Source: Bacillota bacterium (GTDB taxonomy: Bacteria; Bacillota; Clostridia; Christensenellales; UMGS416). From it: a stretch of DNA of 64,000 nt. Where the stretch lies: the NCBI GenBank assembly GCA_023421955.1, contig JAEZSE010000046.1, positions 62,001-126,000 on the forward strand. The letters run 5' to 3'. The notes beneath the pieces were generated by a model. The model saw only the letters and a list, made by a program, of their open reading frames with translations. It was not told the origin of the DNA and made no database searches. The position numbers and the translations under genes were made by a program. Positions 8,343 to 16,705 of this stretch are shown piece by piece; within the stretch, counting starts at the first letter, position 1, and each line of letters starts with the position of its first letter.

Positions 8343-8615
8343 ATGTTGTATGGTTGGTATGAAATGGGAACAACGATCGCCTGTTTCGTAGCAAGTGTGG
8401 TTTTCGGCTTTGCTGAGTTCTTTCTGGCCAAGAAAGTGTTCGTAATCGGCAACACGCCGAGCCGTGCCGCTTTATATATCGCGCAACTGCTTATACTAAG
8501 TTCGGCACTGTTGGTTGTGGTGTTTTTAATTTCCAAAACGGCTTTGCTGTTGTCGGCAGCGGGGTTAGTCATTACGTTGATAACACTGGCCGTGGTCAAT
8601 AGCCTCAAGAGGTGA
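8343..8615 (+). CDS. Small membrane protein at the head of the atp operon (AtpI-like position)
   Basis: About 90 residues with three or four hydrophobic segments. It sits where Firmicutes often encode AtpI, the ATP synthase assembly/ion-uptake protein, and its stop overlaps the beginning of the atpB region. Sequence resemblance to AtpI is limited to size, hydrophobicity and position, so I give no symbol. The start is uncertain. ATG 8343 follows the predicted transcription start closely and ATG 8364 is an alternative; neither has a good ribosome-binding site. Confidence 0.6.
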   Translation: MLYGWYEMGTTIACFVASVVFGFAEFFLAKKVFVIGNTPSRAALYIAQLLILSSALLVVVFLISKTALLLSAAGLVITLITLAVVNSLKR

Positions 8616-8620
8616 ACCCC

Positions 8621-9325
8621 GTGCACGAAGCAATTGATATCAGTCCGAAGGTATTATGGCACATAGACATTCCGTATATTGGCGGAATGTCTATCACCAA
8701 TACTCTGTTTACCGCGTTTCTAGCGTCAGGTATTTTGATCATCGCAGCCATCATCATCCGTGTGTTCTTCCTCAAGAAACTCAGTGACCAACCTCGTGGC
8801 CTCCAGAATGTTCTGGAGCTCATGGTGGACGGCATGGCTAGTTTTACCTATCATCGCATCGGGGAAAAGGCCGGTAAGGCAATTGCACCATATATGTTCA
8901 CACTTGCCTGCCTGATTGGCTGCAACGGCCTACTGGAGCTGTTCTCCATGGGTGTTCTGCGCACAGCCCCATCTGATCTGAACCAAACAGTAGCCTTTGC
9001 ATTGATCACTTTTGTATTGATTCGCATTGTCGCGTATCGTCAAGTCGGCGTGGTGGGCCGGCTCAAACACTATCTGTCACCCTTGCCACTGGTAGCCCCA
9101 ATCAAGCTTTTCACCGACTTGGCAGTGCCGGTCTCGTTGTCTTGCCGCATGTATGGCAACCTGCTGGGTGGCTGGGTTGTCATGGAGCTGTTATACAGCG
9201 TAGCGTTTCTCAGGTTTGGTATTCCGGTCGTCGGCGCTGCGTTTTTTTCCTTGTTTCATACCGGCATCCAGGCCTACGTCTTTATCATGCTTTCCTTGGC
9301 TTTTATGGAAGAAGCCATCGAATAA
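8621..9325 (+). CDS. atpB: F-type ATP synthase F0 subunit a
   Basis: Integral membrane subunit forming the two ion half-channels against the c ring. It has five or six hydrophobic helices. The conserved arginine sits in the C-terminal block (SLSCRMYGNLLGG), and a final helix contains FHTGIQAYVFIMLSL. Length of 234 residues is typical. I chose GTG 8621 because AAGAGG lies eight bases upstream; an in-frame GTG at 8612 overlaps that site. It is the first canonical gene of the order a-c-b-delta-alpha-gamma-beta-epsilon. Confidence 0.95.
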   Translation: MHEAIDISPKVLWHIDIPYIGGMSITNTLFTAFLASGILIIAAIIIRVFFLKKLSDQPRGLQNVLELMVDGMASFTYHRIGEKAGKAIAPYMFTLACLIGCNGLLELFSMGVLRTAPSDLNQTVAFALITFVLIRIVAYRQVGVVGRLKHYLSPLPLVAPIKLFTDLAVPVSLSCRMYGNLLGGWVVMELLYSVAFLRFGIPVVGAAFFSLFHTGIQAYVFIMLSLAFMEEAIE

Positions 9326-9352
9326 ACATAACTTTATCTGGAGGTATTATCA

Positions 9353-9574
9353 ATGGAACTTCTTGCAATCGGAGCGGCATTGGCGGTATTAACTGGCGCT
9401 GCCTCAGCAATTGCCATGGGTTTGGGTGCTTCAAAGGCTTTTGAGGCAGTTTCCCGTCAGCCTGAGGCTGCAGGCAAGATCAACAGCATGCTGTTGCTCA
9501 CACTGGTTATCATTGAGTCCACGGCAATCTATGGTTTCGTCATCGCATTGATGATGGTCGGCAAAATCGGCTGA
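9353..9574 (+). CDS. atpE: F-type ATP synthase F0 subunit c
   Basis: A 73-residue hairpin of two transmembrane helices joined by the polar loop SRQPEAAGK. The ion-carrying carboxylate is Glu55 in the second helix, in the motif IIESTAIYG. Ser56, Thr57 and Tyr60 correspond to residues that help coordinate Na+ in sodium-translocating rings. The helix-1 glutamine of those rings is replaced by Met22. GGAGG lies upstream of the start. The coupling ion is therefore not obvious from sequence. Confidence 0.97.
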   Translation: MELLAIGAALAVLTGAASAIAMGLGASKAFEAVSRQPEAAGKINSMLLLTLVIIESTAIYGFVIALMMVGKIG

Positions 9575-9631
9575 TGGTGATACGGAGCCAAGAGTCAGCC
9601 CCAAAGTGCATCTCCCGGGGGAGGTTAAAGC

Positions 9632-10120
9632 ATGGGTAATTTGTTGGATCCATGGGTAATAGCGGCTTATCTGGTTAACGTCGGTATTCTGTATGTTGTG
9701 CTGAGAATACTGCTATACAAGCCCGTCCGTAAATTCCTGGATGAGCGTGAGTCTCGTTATGCCCGCAGGTCAGAAGAGATTGAGCGAAGGGATCATGACA
9801 CCCAGGAGGAGAAGGCAAAATATGAGCAGTTGATTGGGCATGTCAAGGAAGAGTCTGATGAACTGCGGAAAGAAAGCCGAATTGCCGCCAACCGCCGCGC
9901 GGAAGAGATCATCGCACAAGCAGAGGAGCAGGCTGAGGAGCTGATTCGTCAGGCCCGCAAGCAGATCGCTGAGGAAAAGCGTATCGCCAGGCAGGAAATG
10001 CGTGAGGAAATCGTTGACTTGGCTGTCGATATGGCAGCTAGGATTTTGGAGCGGGAAGTCTCAGCAGATGACCACAAACGCATCGTGGAACGCTTCCTGA
10101 CCAGCGAAAGAGTGGGATAA
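9632..10120 (+). CDS. atpF: F-type ATP synthase F0 subunit b
   Basis: Peripheral-stalk subunit. One N-terminal membrane helix (about residues 5-27) is followed by a long, highly charged coiled coil running nearly to the end (RAEEIIAQAEEQAEELIRQA). The length of 162 residues is normal. It has a good ribosome-binding site (GGGGGAGG). Its stop is three bases before the unusually short delta gene, so it is not a b-delta fusion. Confidence 0.95.
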   Translation: MGNLLDPWVIAAYLVNVGILYVVLRILLYKPVRKFLDERESRYARRSEEIERRDHDTQEEKAKYEQLIGHVKEESDELRKESRIAANRRAEEIIAQAEEQAEELIRQARKQIAEEKRIARQEMREEIVDLAVDMAARILEREVSADDHKRIVERFLTSERVG

Positions 10121-10123
10121 GGC

Positions 10124-10345
10124 ATGGAAGGCAAAATTTTGTCTGCATATCCCCTGGATGACTTCACAGTGAGAGGGATCGAGGCCAAGTTTACGGAGCG
10201 GCTTGAAGAGCCTGTAACGCTCAAACAGGAAATTGATCAATCACTGATCGCCGGTTTCATCGTGCAAATCGGCTTCCTGCGATTTGATTACAGCGCCAGG
10301 GCACGGCTCAAAGAAATGACAAGGCATATGCTAAGCGAGCAATGA
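10124..10345 (+). CDS. atpH: Truncated F-type ATP synthase delta subunit (C-terminal domain only)
   Basis: Only 73 residues, against about 170-190 for normal delta/OSCP. The visible part matches the C-terminal region of delta: a Leu/Glu-rich helix, then DQSLIAGFIVQIGFLRFDYS and ARLKEM, corresponding to the family's D-P-S-L-I-G-G-F-x-x-x-I-G pattern. The N-terminal six-helix domain that caps the alpha subunits is absent. No room exists for it upstream, because atpF ends three bases before. The frame is intact and the spacing operon-like, so this looks like a real short subunit rather than a pseudogene. Confidence 0.8.
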   Translation: MEGKILSAYPLDDFTVRGIEAKFTERLEEPVTLKQEIDQSLIAGFIVQIGFLRFDYSARARLKEMTRHMLSEQ

Positions 10346-10360
10346 GGTCAAGGAGACACC

Positions 10361-11887
10361 ATGGAAAACTATGTGGAATCCATTCAGGATTTAAAGAAGA
10401 CTGTCGAAAGCTTTGAGAGCCATCCGGAACTCCGCCGTGTTGGAACGGTGCTGGAGTCTGGCGATGGCATCGTGCGCATCAATGGGCTGCTTGATTGCAA
10501 ATATGGTGAGCTGCTTGAGTTTGAAAATGATGTGTTCGGCATCGCATTCAATATGGAGCAGGATTATGTGGGCGCGGTTCTGCTCAATAATGTAACAAAG
10601 GTTCGCGAAGGCAGCAGGGCCCAGGGCACGGAGAAGGTTGTGGAAGTGCCTGTGGGAGATGCACTGTTGGGCCGTGTGGTCAATGCGCTGGGGCAGCCAA
10701 TCGATAACAAAGGGACTATTCACACAAACTCTTTCCGCAAGATCGAGGCCGAAGCGCCTGGCATCATGAGCCGTGAGAGCGTCAATCAACCGCTGCAAAC
10801 CGGTTTGATGGCAATTGACACGATGATACCGATTGGCCGCGGCCAGCGCGAGTTGATCATTGGTGACAGGCAAACAGGCAAAACAGCCATTGCCGTGGAT
10901 GCGATCCTCAACCAAAAGGGCCAGAACTGTGTCTGTATTTATGTGGCCATCGGCCAGAAGGCATCCACGATCGCCAGGATTGTCAAAACGTTGGAAGACC
11001 ATGGCGCGATGGAGTATTCCATTGTCGTAGCTGCCACTGCCAGCGACTCGGCCCCGATGCAATATATCACACCATATGCGGGCTGCGCGATGGGTGAAGA
11101 GTTCATGTACCGCGGGCGCGATGTCCTGATTGTGTATGACGATCTGTCCAAGCACGCCGTGGCGTATCGCGCCATGTCGTTACTACTGCGCAGGCCATCC
11201 GGACGTGAGGCTTACCCCGGAGATGTGTTTTATCTGCATTCCAGGTTGTTGGAACGGGCGGCTAAGCTCTCATCGGAAAAGGGTGGCGGATCAATGACCG
11301 CGCTTCCCATTGTGGAAACAATGGCCGGTGATATTTCCGGATACATTGCCACCAACGTCATCTCCATCACAGACGGCCAGATCTTCCTGGAAAGCGAACT
11401 GTTCTATTCCGGGGTGCGGCCTGCGGTCAATGTAGGCTTTTCCGTATCCCGTGTGGGCAGTGCGGCGCAGACGAAGGCAATGAAAAAGGTCTCGGGGCAG
11501 CTCAGGCTTGATCTGGCCCAATACCGTGAGATGGCAGTGTTTGCCCAGTTCAGTTCTGAGTTGGACAAGTCCACCCAAAACCTGCTCGCACAGGGCGAAC
11601 GGCTCACCGAGGTGCTGAAGCAGCCTCAGTATTCACCGATGCCCGTTGAGCAGCAGGTCGTGATGCTGTATGTGGCTTCCAACCGTATGCTGATGGACAT
11701 ACCGGTGAAGCGTGTCGGAGACTTCAAAACCGGTTTCCTGAGGTATATGCAGGAAACCTATTCGGATGTTTTCCGCAGGATTGCCACAGAAAAAATCCTG
11801 AATGATGACATGATTGAAACGATCAAAACAGCCGTAGAGGAATTCAAAAAGAATTTCACCGCTGATGCCAGCGGGAATAAGGCCTGA
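10361..11887 (+). CDS. atpA: F-type ATP synthase subunit alpha
   Basis: Non-catalytic nucleotide-binding subunit of F1, 508 residues. The Walker A motif GDRQTGKT is near residue 168. The alpha-specific QKASTIARIV and the DE/DP-loop region SGREAYPGDVFYLHSRLLERAAKL follow. The arginine-finger region SVSRVGSAAQ lies near residue 365. An AAGGAG site precedes the ATG. It overlies no other gene; long antisense frames here are shadows. Confidence 0.98.
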   Translation: MENYVESIQDLKKTVESFESHPELRRVGTVLESGDGIVRINGLLDCKYGELLEFENDVFGIAFNMEQDYVGAVLLNNVTKVREGSRAQGTEKVVEVPVGDALLGRVVNALGQPIDNKGTIHTNSFRKIEAEAPGIMSRESVNQPLQTGLMAIDTMIPIGRGQRELIIGDRQTGKTAIAVDAILNQKGQNCVCIYVAIGQKASTIARIVKTLEDHGAMEYSIVVAATASDSAPMQYITPYAGCAMGEEFMYRGRDVLIVYDDLSKHAVAYRAMSLLLRRPSGREAYPGDVFYLHSRLLERAAKLSSEKGGGSMTALPIVETMAGDISGYIATNVISITDGQIFLESELFYSGVRPAVNVGFSVSRVGSAAQTKAMKKVSGQLRLDLAQYREMAVFAQFSSELDKSTQNLLAQGERLTEVLKQPQYSPMPVEQQVVMLYVASNRMLMDIPVKRVGDFKTGFLRYMQETYSDVFRRIATEKILNDDMIETIKTAVEEFKKNFTADASGNKA

Positions 11888-11889
11888 CC

Positions 11890-12777
11890 ATGCAGAGCAT
11901 CAGCGACATCAAGCGTAGAATCCGCAGCATAAAACAGACCCGTCAGATCACCAAGGCGATGTATCTGATCTCTACGGTAAAGCTGCGCAAAGCATTGAAC
12001 CGATACGAGAAAAATTCCAAATACATCGAAAAAATACGTGCGACAATCAAGGACATCCTGATCCACGCAGGGGAAATTCATCACCCATTCCTGGAGCAGC
12101 GCTCCGGTCAACGCACGGCATTCCTGGTGATCGCCGGCGACAAGGGGCTGGCGGGTGCCTATAACCACAATGTGCTCAATGAGGCCCTCCGGCAGATCAA
12201 CCAGTCGCAGGAAACATACATATTTACAATAGGCCATGTGGCGACGCAGTTCTTCAACCGGAAGGGGCATGAAGTCGATATTGAGTTTCTGCATACGGCG
12301 CAGGATCCGCACATCTTCAATGCCAAGATGATCGCAGAAACGCTCGCTGATATGTATGAGCAGGATCTGGTGGATCGGATTGCGGTGATCTATACCCATA
12401 TGTATTCCACGTTCAGCCAGCAACCGCGAACAATTGTGTTGCTCCCAATGGACTTAGCGAGTCTGGGCGATGTGGAAGAGGAATATCAATACACGGGCAC
12501 AGTGATTTATGAGCCGTCACCTGAAACAGTATACAAAAACCTTGTGGAGCAATATTTGGTTGGCATGCTTTATGCCGTTTTGGTGCAGGCCTACGCAAGC
12601 GAGCAAAGCGCCCGCATGAGAGCAATGGATTCCGCAACCGAAAATGCGGAGAAAATGATGGAAAACCTGGACCAGGAATTCAGGCGAGCCAGGCAAGCTG
12701 CCATTACGAACGAGATCATTGAGATTGTCAGCGGTACAAACACAGTGCGCAATGCCCGGAGTAAAGGCCGCGCTTGA
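11890..12777 (+). CDS. atpG: F-type ATP synthase subunit gamma
   Basis: Central rotor shaft of F1, 295 residues. The N-terminal coiled coil begins IKRRIRSIKQTRQITKAMYLIS. The C-terminal helix carries RMRAMDSATENAEKM and the terminal pattern RRARQAAITNEIIEIVSG, both diagnostic. It starts two bases after the atpA stop and is followed by atpD at close spacing. The middle Rossmann-like domain contains GDKGLAGAYNHNVL. Confidence 0.97.
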   Translation: MQSISDIKRRIRSIKQTRQITKAMYLISTVKLRKALNRYEKNSKYIEKIRATIKDILIHAGEIHHPFLEQRSGQRTAFLVIAGDKGLAGAYNHNVLNEALRQINQSQETYIFTIGHVATQFFNRKGHEVDIEFLHTAQDPHIFNAKMIAETLADMYEQDLVDRIAVIYTHMYSTFSQQPRTIVLLPMDLASLGDVEEEYQYTGTVIYEPSPETVYKNLVEQYLVGMLYAVLVQAYASEQSARMRAMDSATENAEKMMENLDQEFRRARQAAITNEIIEIVSGTNTVRNARSKGRA

Positions 12778-12794
12778 ATGCAAGGGGAGGCAAC

Positions 12795-14222
12795 ATGGAA
12801 GCTGTAAAATCCACCGAATCATATACGCTCAATATGGCAAATGAGGGCGAGCTTCGTCAGATCATCGGCCCGGTTATCGATGTGCATTTCCCGGGTGAAG
12901 TTCCGGAGATCTATAATCGCGTCATTGTGAAAAATGGTGGCGAGGAGATCAATGCGGAAGTGGCCCAGCATCTGGGAGACCATGTGGTTCGCTGCATTGC
13001 CCTGGAAGCAACCGAGGGCCTGGCCCGCGGGTTGAAGGTTTATGACACTGGCAATCCCATCAAGGTGCCGGTGGGCCGTGAGATCCTTGGCCGGGCAATG
13101 GACGTGGTGGGCAGGCCCATCGACAACAAGGGCCCTATCATTGCCAAGGAATATGCGCAAATCCATCGGGATGCCCCCAGTTTCATCGACCAGAAGCCCA
13201 CGACGGAGATTTTTGAGACGGGCATCAAAGTGATCGACCTTCTGGAGCCATATGCCAAGGGCGGTAAGATTGGTCTGTTTGGAGGCGCCGGCGTTGGCAA
13301 GACAGTGCTCATCATGGAGCTTATTCATAACATCGCCACTGAGCACGGCGGTCTGTCGGTTTTCGCTGGTGTGGGGGAGCGTAGCCGCGAAGGCAATGAC
13401 ATGATCATGGACATGGCCAAATCCGGCGTGCTGGACAAAACAGCCCTTGCCTTTGGCCAGATGAACGAACCCCCGGGGTCCCGCATGCGTGTGGCGCTGA
13501 CCGGGCTCACGCTGGCTGAATATTTCCGTGACACTGAGCAACAAGATGTGTTGTTATTTATTGACAACATTTTCCGCTTCATCCAGGCAGGCAGCGAAGT
13601 ATCAGCCCTGCTTGGCCGTTCACCTTCCGCCGTCGGTTATCAGCCCACGCTGGCCACAGAAGTCGGTGCGTTGCAGGAGCGTATCACTTCGACAAAATAC
13701 GGTTCTATCACATCGGTGCAAGCGATCTATGTGCCTGCTGACGATCTGACCGACCCTGCACCTGCAACAACATTCCAGCATCTTGATGCCACAACGGTGC
13801 TCTCCAGGTCCATTGTGGAAATGGGTATTTATCCTGCGGTGAACCCATTGGACTCCACTTCGAGAATTCTCGAACCTTCCATTGTGGGTGAGGAGCATTA
13901 TACAGTGGCCCGCCGTGTGCAGGAGACCTTGCAGCGTTATCGCGAGCTTCAGGACATTATCGCGATCCTGGGCATGGATGAGCTCACTGAGGAGGACCGC
14001 CTCACGGTGTATCGCGCCCGCAAGCTGCAACGCTTCCTTTCCCAGCCGATGTTTGTGGCAGAGGTGTTTACCAACAGCCCTGGCAAATATGTGCCGCTGA
14101 AGAAGACGATTGAGGGCTTCAAGGCCATCTGTGACGGCAAGGTGGACAATCTGCCCGAAGGTGCATTCCTGATGGTTGGCACGTTGGAAGAAGCCATGGA
14201 AAAGGCCGAGAGGATGAAGTGA
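12795..14222 (+). CDS. atpD: F-type ATP synthase subunit beta
   Basis: Catalytic subunit of F1, 475 residues. The Walker A motif GGAGVGKT is near residue 160. GERSREGNDM carries the catalytic-glutamate region. LLFIDNIFRF (Walker B) and ALLGRSPSAVGYQPTL (DELSEED-side signature) follow. I start at ATG 12795, which has GGGGAGG five bases upstream. An in-frame ATG at 12774 overlaps the atpG stop and lacks such a site. Confidence 0.98.
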   Translation: MEAVKSTESYTLNMANEGELRQIIGPVIDVHFPGEVPEIYNRVIVKNGGEEINAEVAQHLGDHVVRCIALEATEGLARGLKVYDTGNPIKVPVGREILGRAMDVVGRPIDNKGPIIAKEYAQIHRDAPSFIDQKPTTEIFETGIKVIDLLEPYAKGGKIGLFGGAGVGKTVLIMELIHNIATEHGGLSVFAGVGERSREGNDMIMDMAKSGVLDKTALAFGQMNEPPGSRMRVALTGLTLAEYFRDTEQQDVLLFIDNIFRFIQAGSEVSALLGRSPSAVGYQPTLATEVGALQERITSTKYGSITSVQAIYVPADDLTDPAPATTFQHLDATTVLSRSIVEMGIYPAVNPLDSTSRILEPSIVGEEHYTVARRVQETLQRYRELQDIIAILGMDELTEEDRLTVYRARKLQRFLSQPMFVAEVFTNSPGKYVPLKKTIEGFKAICDGKVDNLPEGAFLMVGTLEEAMEKAERMK

Positions 14223-14223
14223 A

Positions 14224-14634
14224 ATGGCGCAGTTCCGTCTGGAAATCATCACCCCGGAGAAAAGATTCTTTGATGGTGACTGTGAATCATTGGTGATTGA
14301 TACCCCAATTGGCAAGCTTGGTATGCTCGCTCATCATGCACCGATGGTCGCAGTGCTGGCAAAAGGGAAGATCGACTTCAAGAGCGCAGGAGAATGGAAG
14401 ACCTGCTTTTGTTCAGAAGGCTTCGTGGAAGTGCGGCCCGACGAAACCATCATCAACGCTCAAATCGTGGAGTGGCCGGAAGAGATGGAAGCAAGGCTGG
14501 CGGAAGAAGAGCACAACAAGGCCGAGGAGCAACTCAGGCAGGAGCAAAACCTGAGAGAGTATCAGGAATCCCGCAGCAGAATCGCGCGGGCTATGGTCAA
14601 ACTAAGGGTAAGGCGTAGTATCAATCATAATTGA
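14224..14634 (+). CDS. atpC: F-type ATP synthase subunit epsilon
   Basis: Rotor subunit of F1, 136 residues. An N-terminal beta sandwich (RLEIITPEKRFFDGDCESLV; GKLGMLAHHAPMVA) is followed by the two-helix C-terminal domain from about residue 88. That domain can inhibit ATP hydrolysis in many bacteria. It begins one base after the atpD stop and is the last gene of the operon, followed by a terminator. Confidence 0.96.
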   Translation: MAQFRLEIITPEKRFFDGDCESLVIDTPIGKLGMLAHHAPMVAVLAKGKIDFKSAGEWKTCFCSEGFVEVRPDETIINAQIVEWPEEMEARLAEEEHNKAEEQLRQEQNLREYQESRSRIARAMVKLRVRRSINHN

Positions 14635-14638
14635 CAGC

Positions 14639-14671
14639 AAACAAAAGTCGCGCGATGGCGCGCTTTTGTTG
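14639..14671 (+). terminator. Terminator of the atp operon
   Basis: Hairpin AAAAGtCGCGC / GCGCGCTTTT with a four-base loop followed by TTGTTGT, directly after atpC. Confidence 0.75.
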
Positions 14672-14685
14672 TATTGGAGGTCCCT

Positions 14686-15060
14686 ATGCAGACAGTTACA
14701 GCAGCTATCATCCGCAGGAGCGGAGCTTATTTGATGGCAAAGCGCAAGAAAGATGACACCATGGGTGGGTATTGGGAGTTCCCAGGCGGTGGTGTGGAAG
14801 GGGGTGAAACCCCGGATCAATGCATCATACGGGAGTTGATGGAGGAACTTGGTGTAACGGCAAGGCCTTTGGAGCTGTTTGAGGCATCGGTTTGTGGTGA
14901 CGGGAAACTGGTTGTGCTTTTTTATCTATGCGAAATTGACGGGGACCCACTACCTTTGGATTGTGATGAACTCCGATGGGTGAGGGGGGGAGACATGAGA
15001 AACTATAAGCTGCTACCCGGTGATGAGGCCATTGCGGATCGGTTGGTTCATCTCGGATAG
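14686..15060 (+). CDS. Nudix hydrolase, MutT-like (putative 8-oxo-dGTP diphosphatase)
   Basis: A 124-residue single-domain Nudix protein. The complete Nudix box (G-x5-E-x7-R-E-x2-E-E-x-G) runs from about residue 38 (GGVEGGETPDQ) through RELMEELGV. The N-terminal strand (VTAAIIRRSGAYLMAKRKKDD) and the FPGG motif resemble MutT and related (d)NTP pyrophosphohydrolases. GGAGGT lies five bases before ATG 14686; a TTG at 14674 overlaps it and is rejected. The gene lies just past the atp terminator. Substrate specificity is inferred. Confidence 0.85.
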   Translation: MQTVTAAIIRRSGAYLMAKRKKDDTMGGYWEFPGGGVEGGETPDQCIIRELMEELGVTARPLELFEASVCGDGKLVVLFYLCEIDGDPLPLDCDELRWVRGGDMRNYKLLPGDEAIADRLVHLG

Positions 15061-15107
15061 GAACTATCCAGCCGGTCAAGCCGTCTGATGGGGTAGGAGG
15101 GGTGCTG

Positions 15108-15827
15108 ATGAAGGCTATTATGGCGGTTTACCACTCGGTCCGAACTCTACTCCGGATTCAGATTGGGGCGACCACAAAAAAAGAAAGCCCCCACCTTGGC
15201 CATCCGGCGATGTGCGCATTATTTCTTCCGCTTGCCGGTCTTGCCGTCGGCCTGGCCTCGATGATTGCGGCCTCTTTGGCTGCTGCTTTGCAGATGCGCT
15301 ACATGCCAGCACTGGCGGGTTTGGCGGTGCTGGCTGTGTTGGGAGGCAGGAAGCAAGCAACCGCGGCATTGAGTATCGGGAACAAAGATCGAGCGCTTGA
15401 CGCAGGTTCGATACTGTTTGTTTCTTTGGCTGTGATCTTCCTTGTAGTTGGCCTTGATGAGCTCCAAGCCGTGCGCGGCGTAGACTTTATGGCCTTGGCC
15501 CTGCTTTTCCTGCCATCAATCGGGTCGCTGGCCATGGTGTCTGCGGCCAGCGTATTGACTGAACCGTCTGTAAACACAGATATTTCTTCGGTTAAAGGAC
15601 TGCATTTGGTGTTTGCTGCAGGGCTTTCTCTTGTCTTGCTTTTACCCGCATTCGGCATATCGGGACTGGCCTATATGGGCTTGGGTGTCTTGGCTGGCTC
15701 TTTGACCGCATTGATTGGCGGTAGGAAAGAGTACAGGGTTGAATTGCTGTATGCCGCTGCCGCATTTGCAGAACTTGCGTTTATACTGTTGTTGCTGGTT
15801 GCAAACAATCCAGTGACACAGTATTGA
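15108..15827 (+). CDS. Polytopic membrane protein, CobS-like but without the catalytic motif
   Basis: 239 residues with six or seven hydrophobic segments. The order of features resembles cobalamin synthase CobS (adenosylcobinamide-GDP ribazoletransferase): a basic amphipathic N-terminus (VRTLLRIQIG where CobS has LTRIP), an FLPLAGLAVGL helix, and a GG turn after the second helix pair. CobS carries an Asp-rich G-x-L-H-x-D-G-x-x-D motif after that turn; this protein has GGRKQATAALS. No cobalamin genes are nearby. It may be a repurposed paralogue or an unrelated membrane protein. AGGAGG lies seven bases upstream of the ATG. Confidence 0.6.
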   Translation: MKAIMAVYHSVRTLLRIQIGATTKKESPHLGHPAMCALFLPLAGLAVGLASMIAASLAAALQMRYMPALAGLAVLAVLGGRKQATAALSIGNKDRALDAGSILFVSLAVIFLVVGLDELQAVRGVDFMALALLFLPSIGSLAMVSAASVLTEPSVNTDISSVKGLHLVFAAGLSLVLLLPAFGISGLAYMGLGVLAGSLTALIGGRKEYRVELLYAAAAFAELAFILLLLVANNPVTQY

Positions 15828-15832
15828 GTAAC

Positions 15833-15870
15833 AAAACCCCGTGCCATCATGATGTTGGCACGGGGTTTTT
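15833..15870. terminator. Bidirectional terminator between convergent genes
   Basis: AAAACCCCGTGCCA and TGGCACGGGGTTTTT form a strong stem with A and T runs on the two sides. It can serve both the plus-strand membrane protein gene and the minus-strand gene ending at 15878. Confidence 0.85.
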
Positions 15871-15877
15871 CTATCCT

Positions 15878-16654
15878 TTATCTCACTTTGCCGGCGGCTC
15901 GCTTCACCTGGTATTGGTGATCCGGGTCACGCATATTGTGAATGTGTGTCCGGCTGTTGAGGAAATGGATGCACACCTGTTGAAGCTTGCCGCTTGCCAG
16001 ATTCATACCATTTCCTGGCACACCGGTTGAACCATGAGGTTGACCGTTGGTGGACCCGGCAATCGCCTCACCGTTGATGTATACGATCACCGCACGCCGG
16101 TCATAACTCCATGTGCCGCCATATGTCTTTTTAAGCTTCTGGGTATCATTCTTGGTTGCTGGAGCGACATCGGCGTGCAGCGAACCACCCACTCGCACCA
16201 TCTTATAACTGATGCCCGTATCCAGATCCACAACCTTGCAGGTCATTCCCTTTTTCCACTTATAACGCACATAATCAAACCAATCCTTCATTACGCCGTA
16301 TTTTTTCTTGACAGTAGGCGCAGGTTTCGGTTTGATACGTGGTTCCACAGGGTTCCGTTTGGCGGTGTTGCTATACAACAAATCCAGTGTCTTAGAACCA
16401 GCCACGCCGTCGGTTGTGAGACTGTTCGTCTTTTGGAAGTCCTTGAGGGACTGCTCTGTGAAATCTCCGAAGTAGCCTGTAATTTTATAGTTATAGTATC
16501 CAAGATCTCTCAGGCGAAGCTGCAGCAGAATTACGTTGTCGCTGTTTTCTTTCTTCTTGATGACGATATCATTAGTGTCGGCAAAAGCCGGTGCGGTCAT
16601 CAAAGATGCCAGCAACGCGGCCATTATCAACGCCGACATCGCTTTTCGATACAT
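15878..16654 (-). CDS. Secreted protein with PG-binding domain and an unassigned C-terminal domain (paralogue 1)
   Basis: 258 residues. A Sec signal peptide ends near APAFA (about residue 25). A PG_binding_1 repeat spans about 31-95 (LQLRLRDLGYYNYKITGYFGD). A Pro/Lys linker leads to a C-terminal domain of about 135 residues. That domain has the sequence markers RVGGSLHADV, RRAVIVYINGE, QPHG and CIHFLNSRTH, shared with the next two genes. The His-Ala-Asp and Cys-x-His pattern could be a catalytic or metal site; I do not recognise a named family. The protein probably acts at or in the cell wall. GGAGG lies nine bases before the start. Confidence 0.8.
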   Translation of the reverse strand: MYRKAMSALIMAALLASLMTAPAFADTNDIVIKKKENSDNVILLQLRLRDLGYYNYKITGYFGDFTEQSLKDFQKTNSLTTDGVAGSKTLDLLYSNTAKRNPVEPRIKPKPAPTVKKKYGVMKDWFDYVRYKWKKGMTCKVVDLDTGISYKMVRVGGSLHADVAPATKNDTQKLKKTYGGTWSYDRRAVIVYINGEAIAGSTNGQPHGSTGVPGNGMNLASGKLQQVCIHFLNSRTHIHNMRDPDHQYQVKRAAGKVR

Positions 16655-16691
16655 TATGTCTTGCCTCCATATTGGATTGCCTGTGATCGGG

Positions 16692-16705
16692 GTTGCGGCC
16701 GCAAC
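16692..16705. promoter_or_regulatory. 14-base perfect palindrome in the leader of paralogue 1
   Basis: GTTGCGGCCGCAAC lies between the predicted transcription start and the ribosome-binding site of the gene at 15878-16654. It is flanked by two copies of TATTGGATTG (16670-16679 and 16720-16729), the nearer of which abuts the ribosome-binding site. It could be an operator or an RNA hairpin. Confidence 0.4.

Noticed and set aside
10391..11155. 254-codon antisense frame inside atpA
   Set aside because: It lies fully within a certain gene with no promoter or ribosome-binding site; composition is typical of a shadow.
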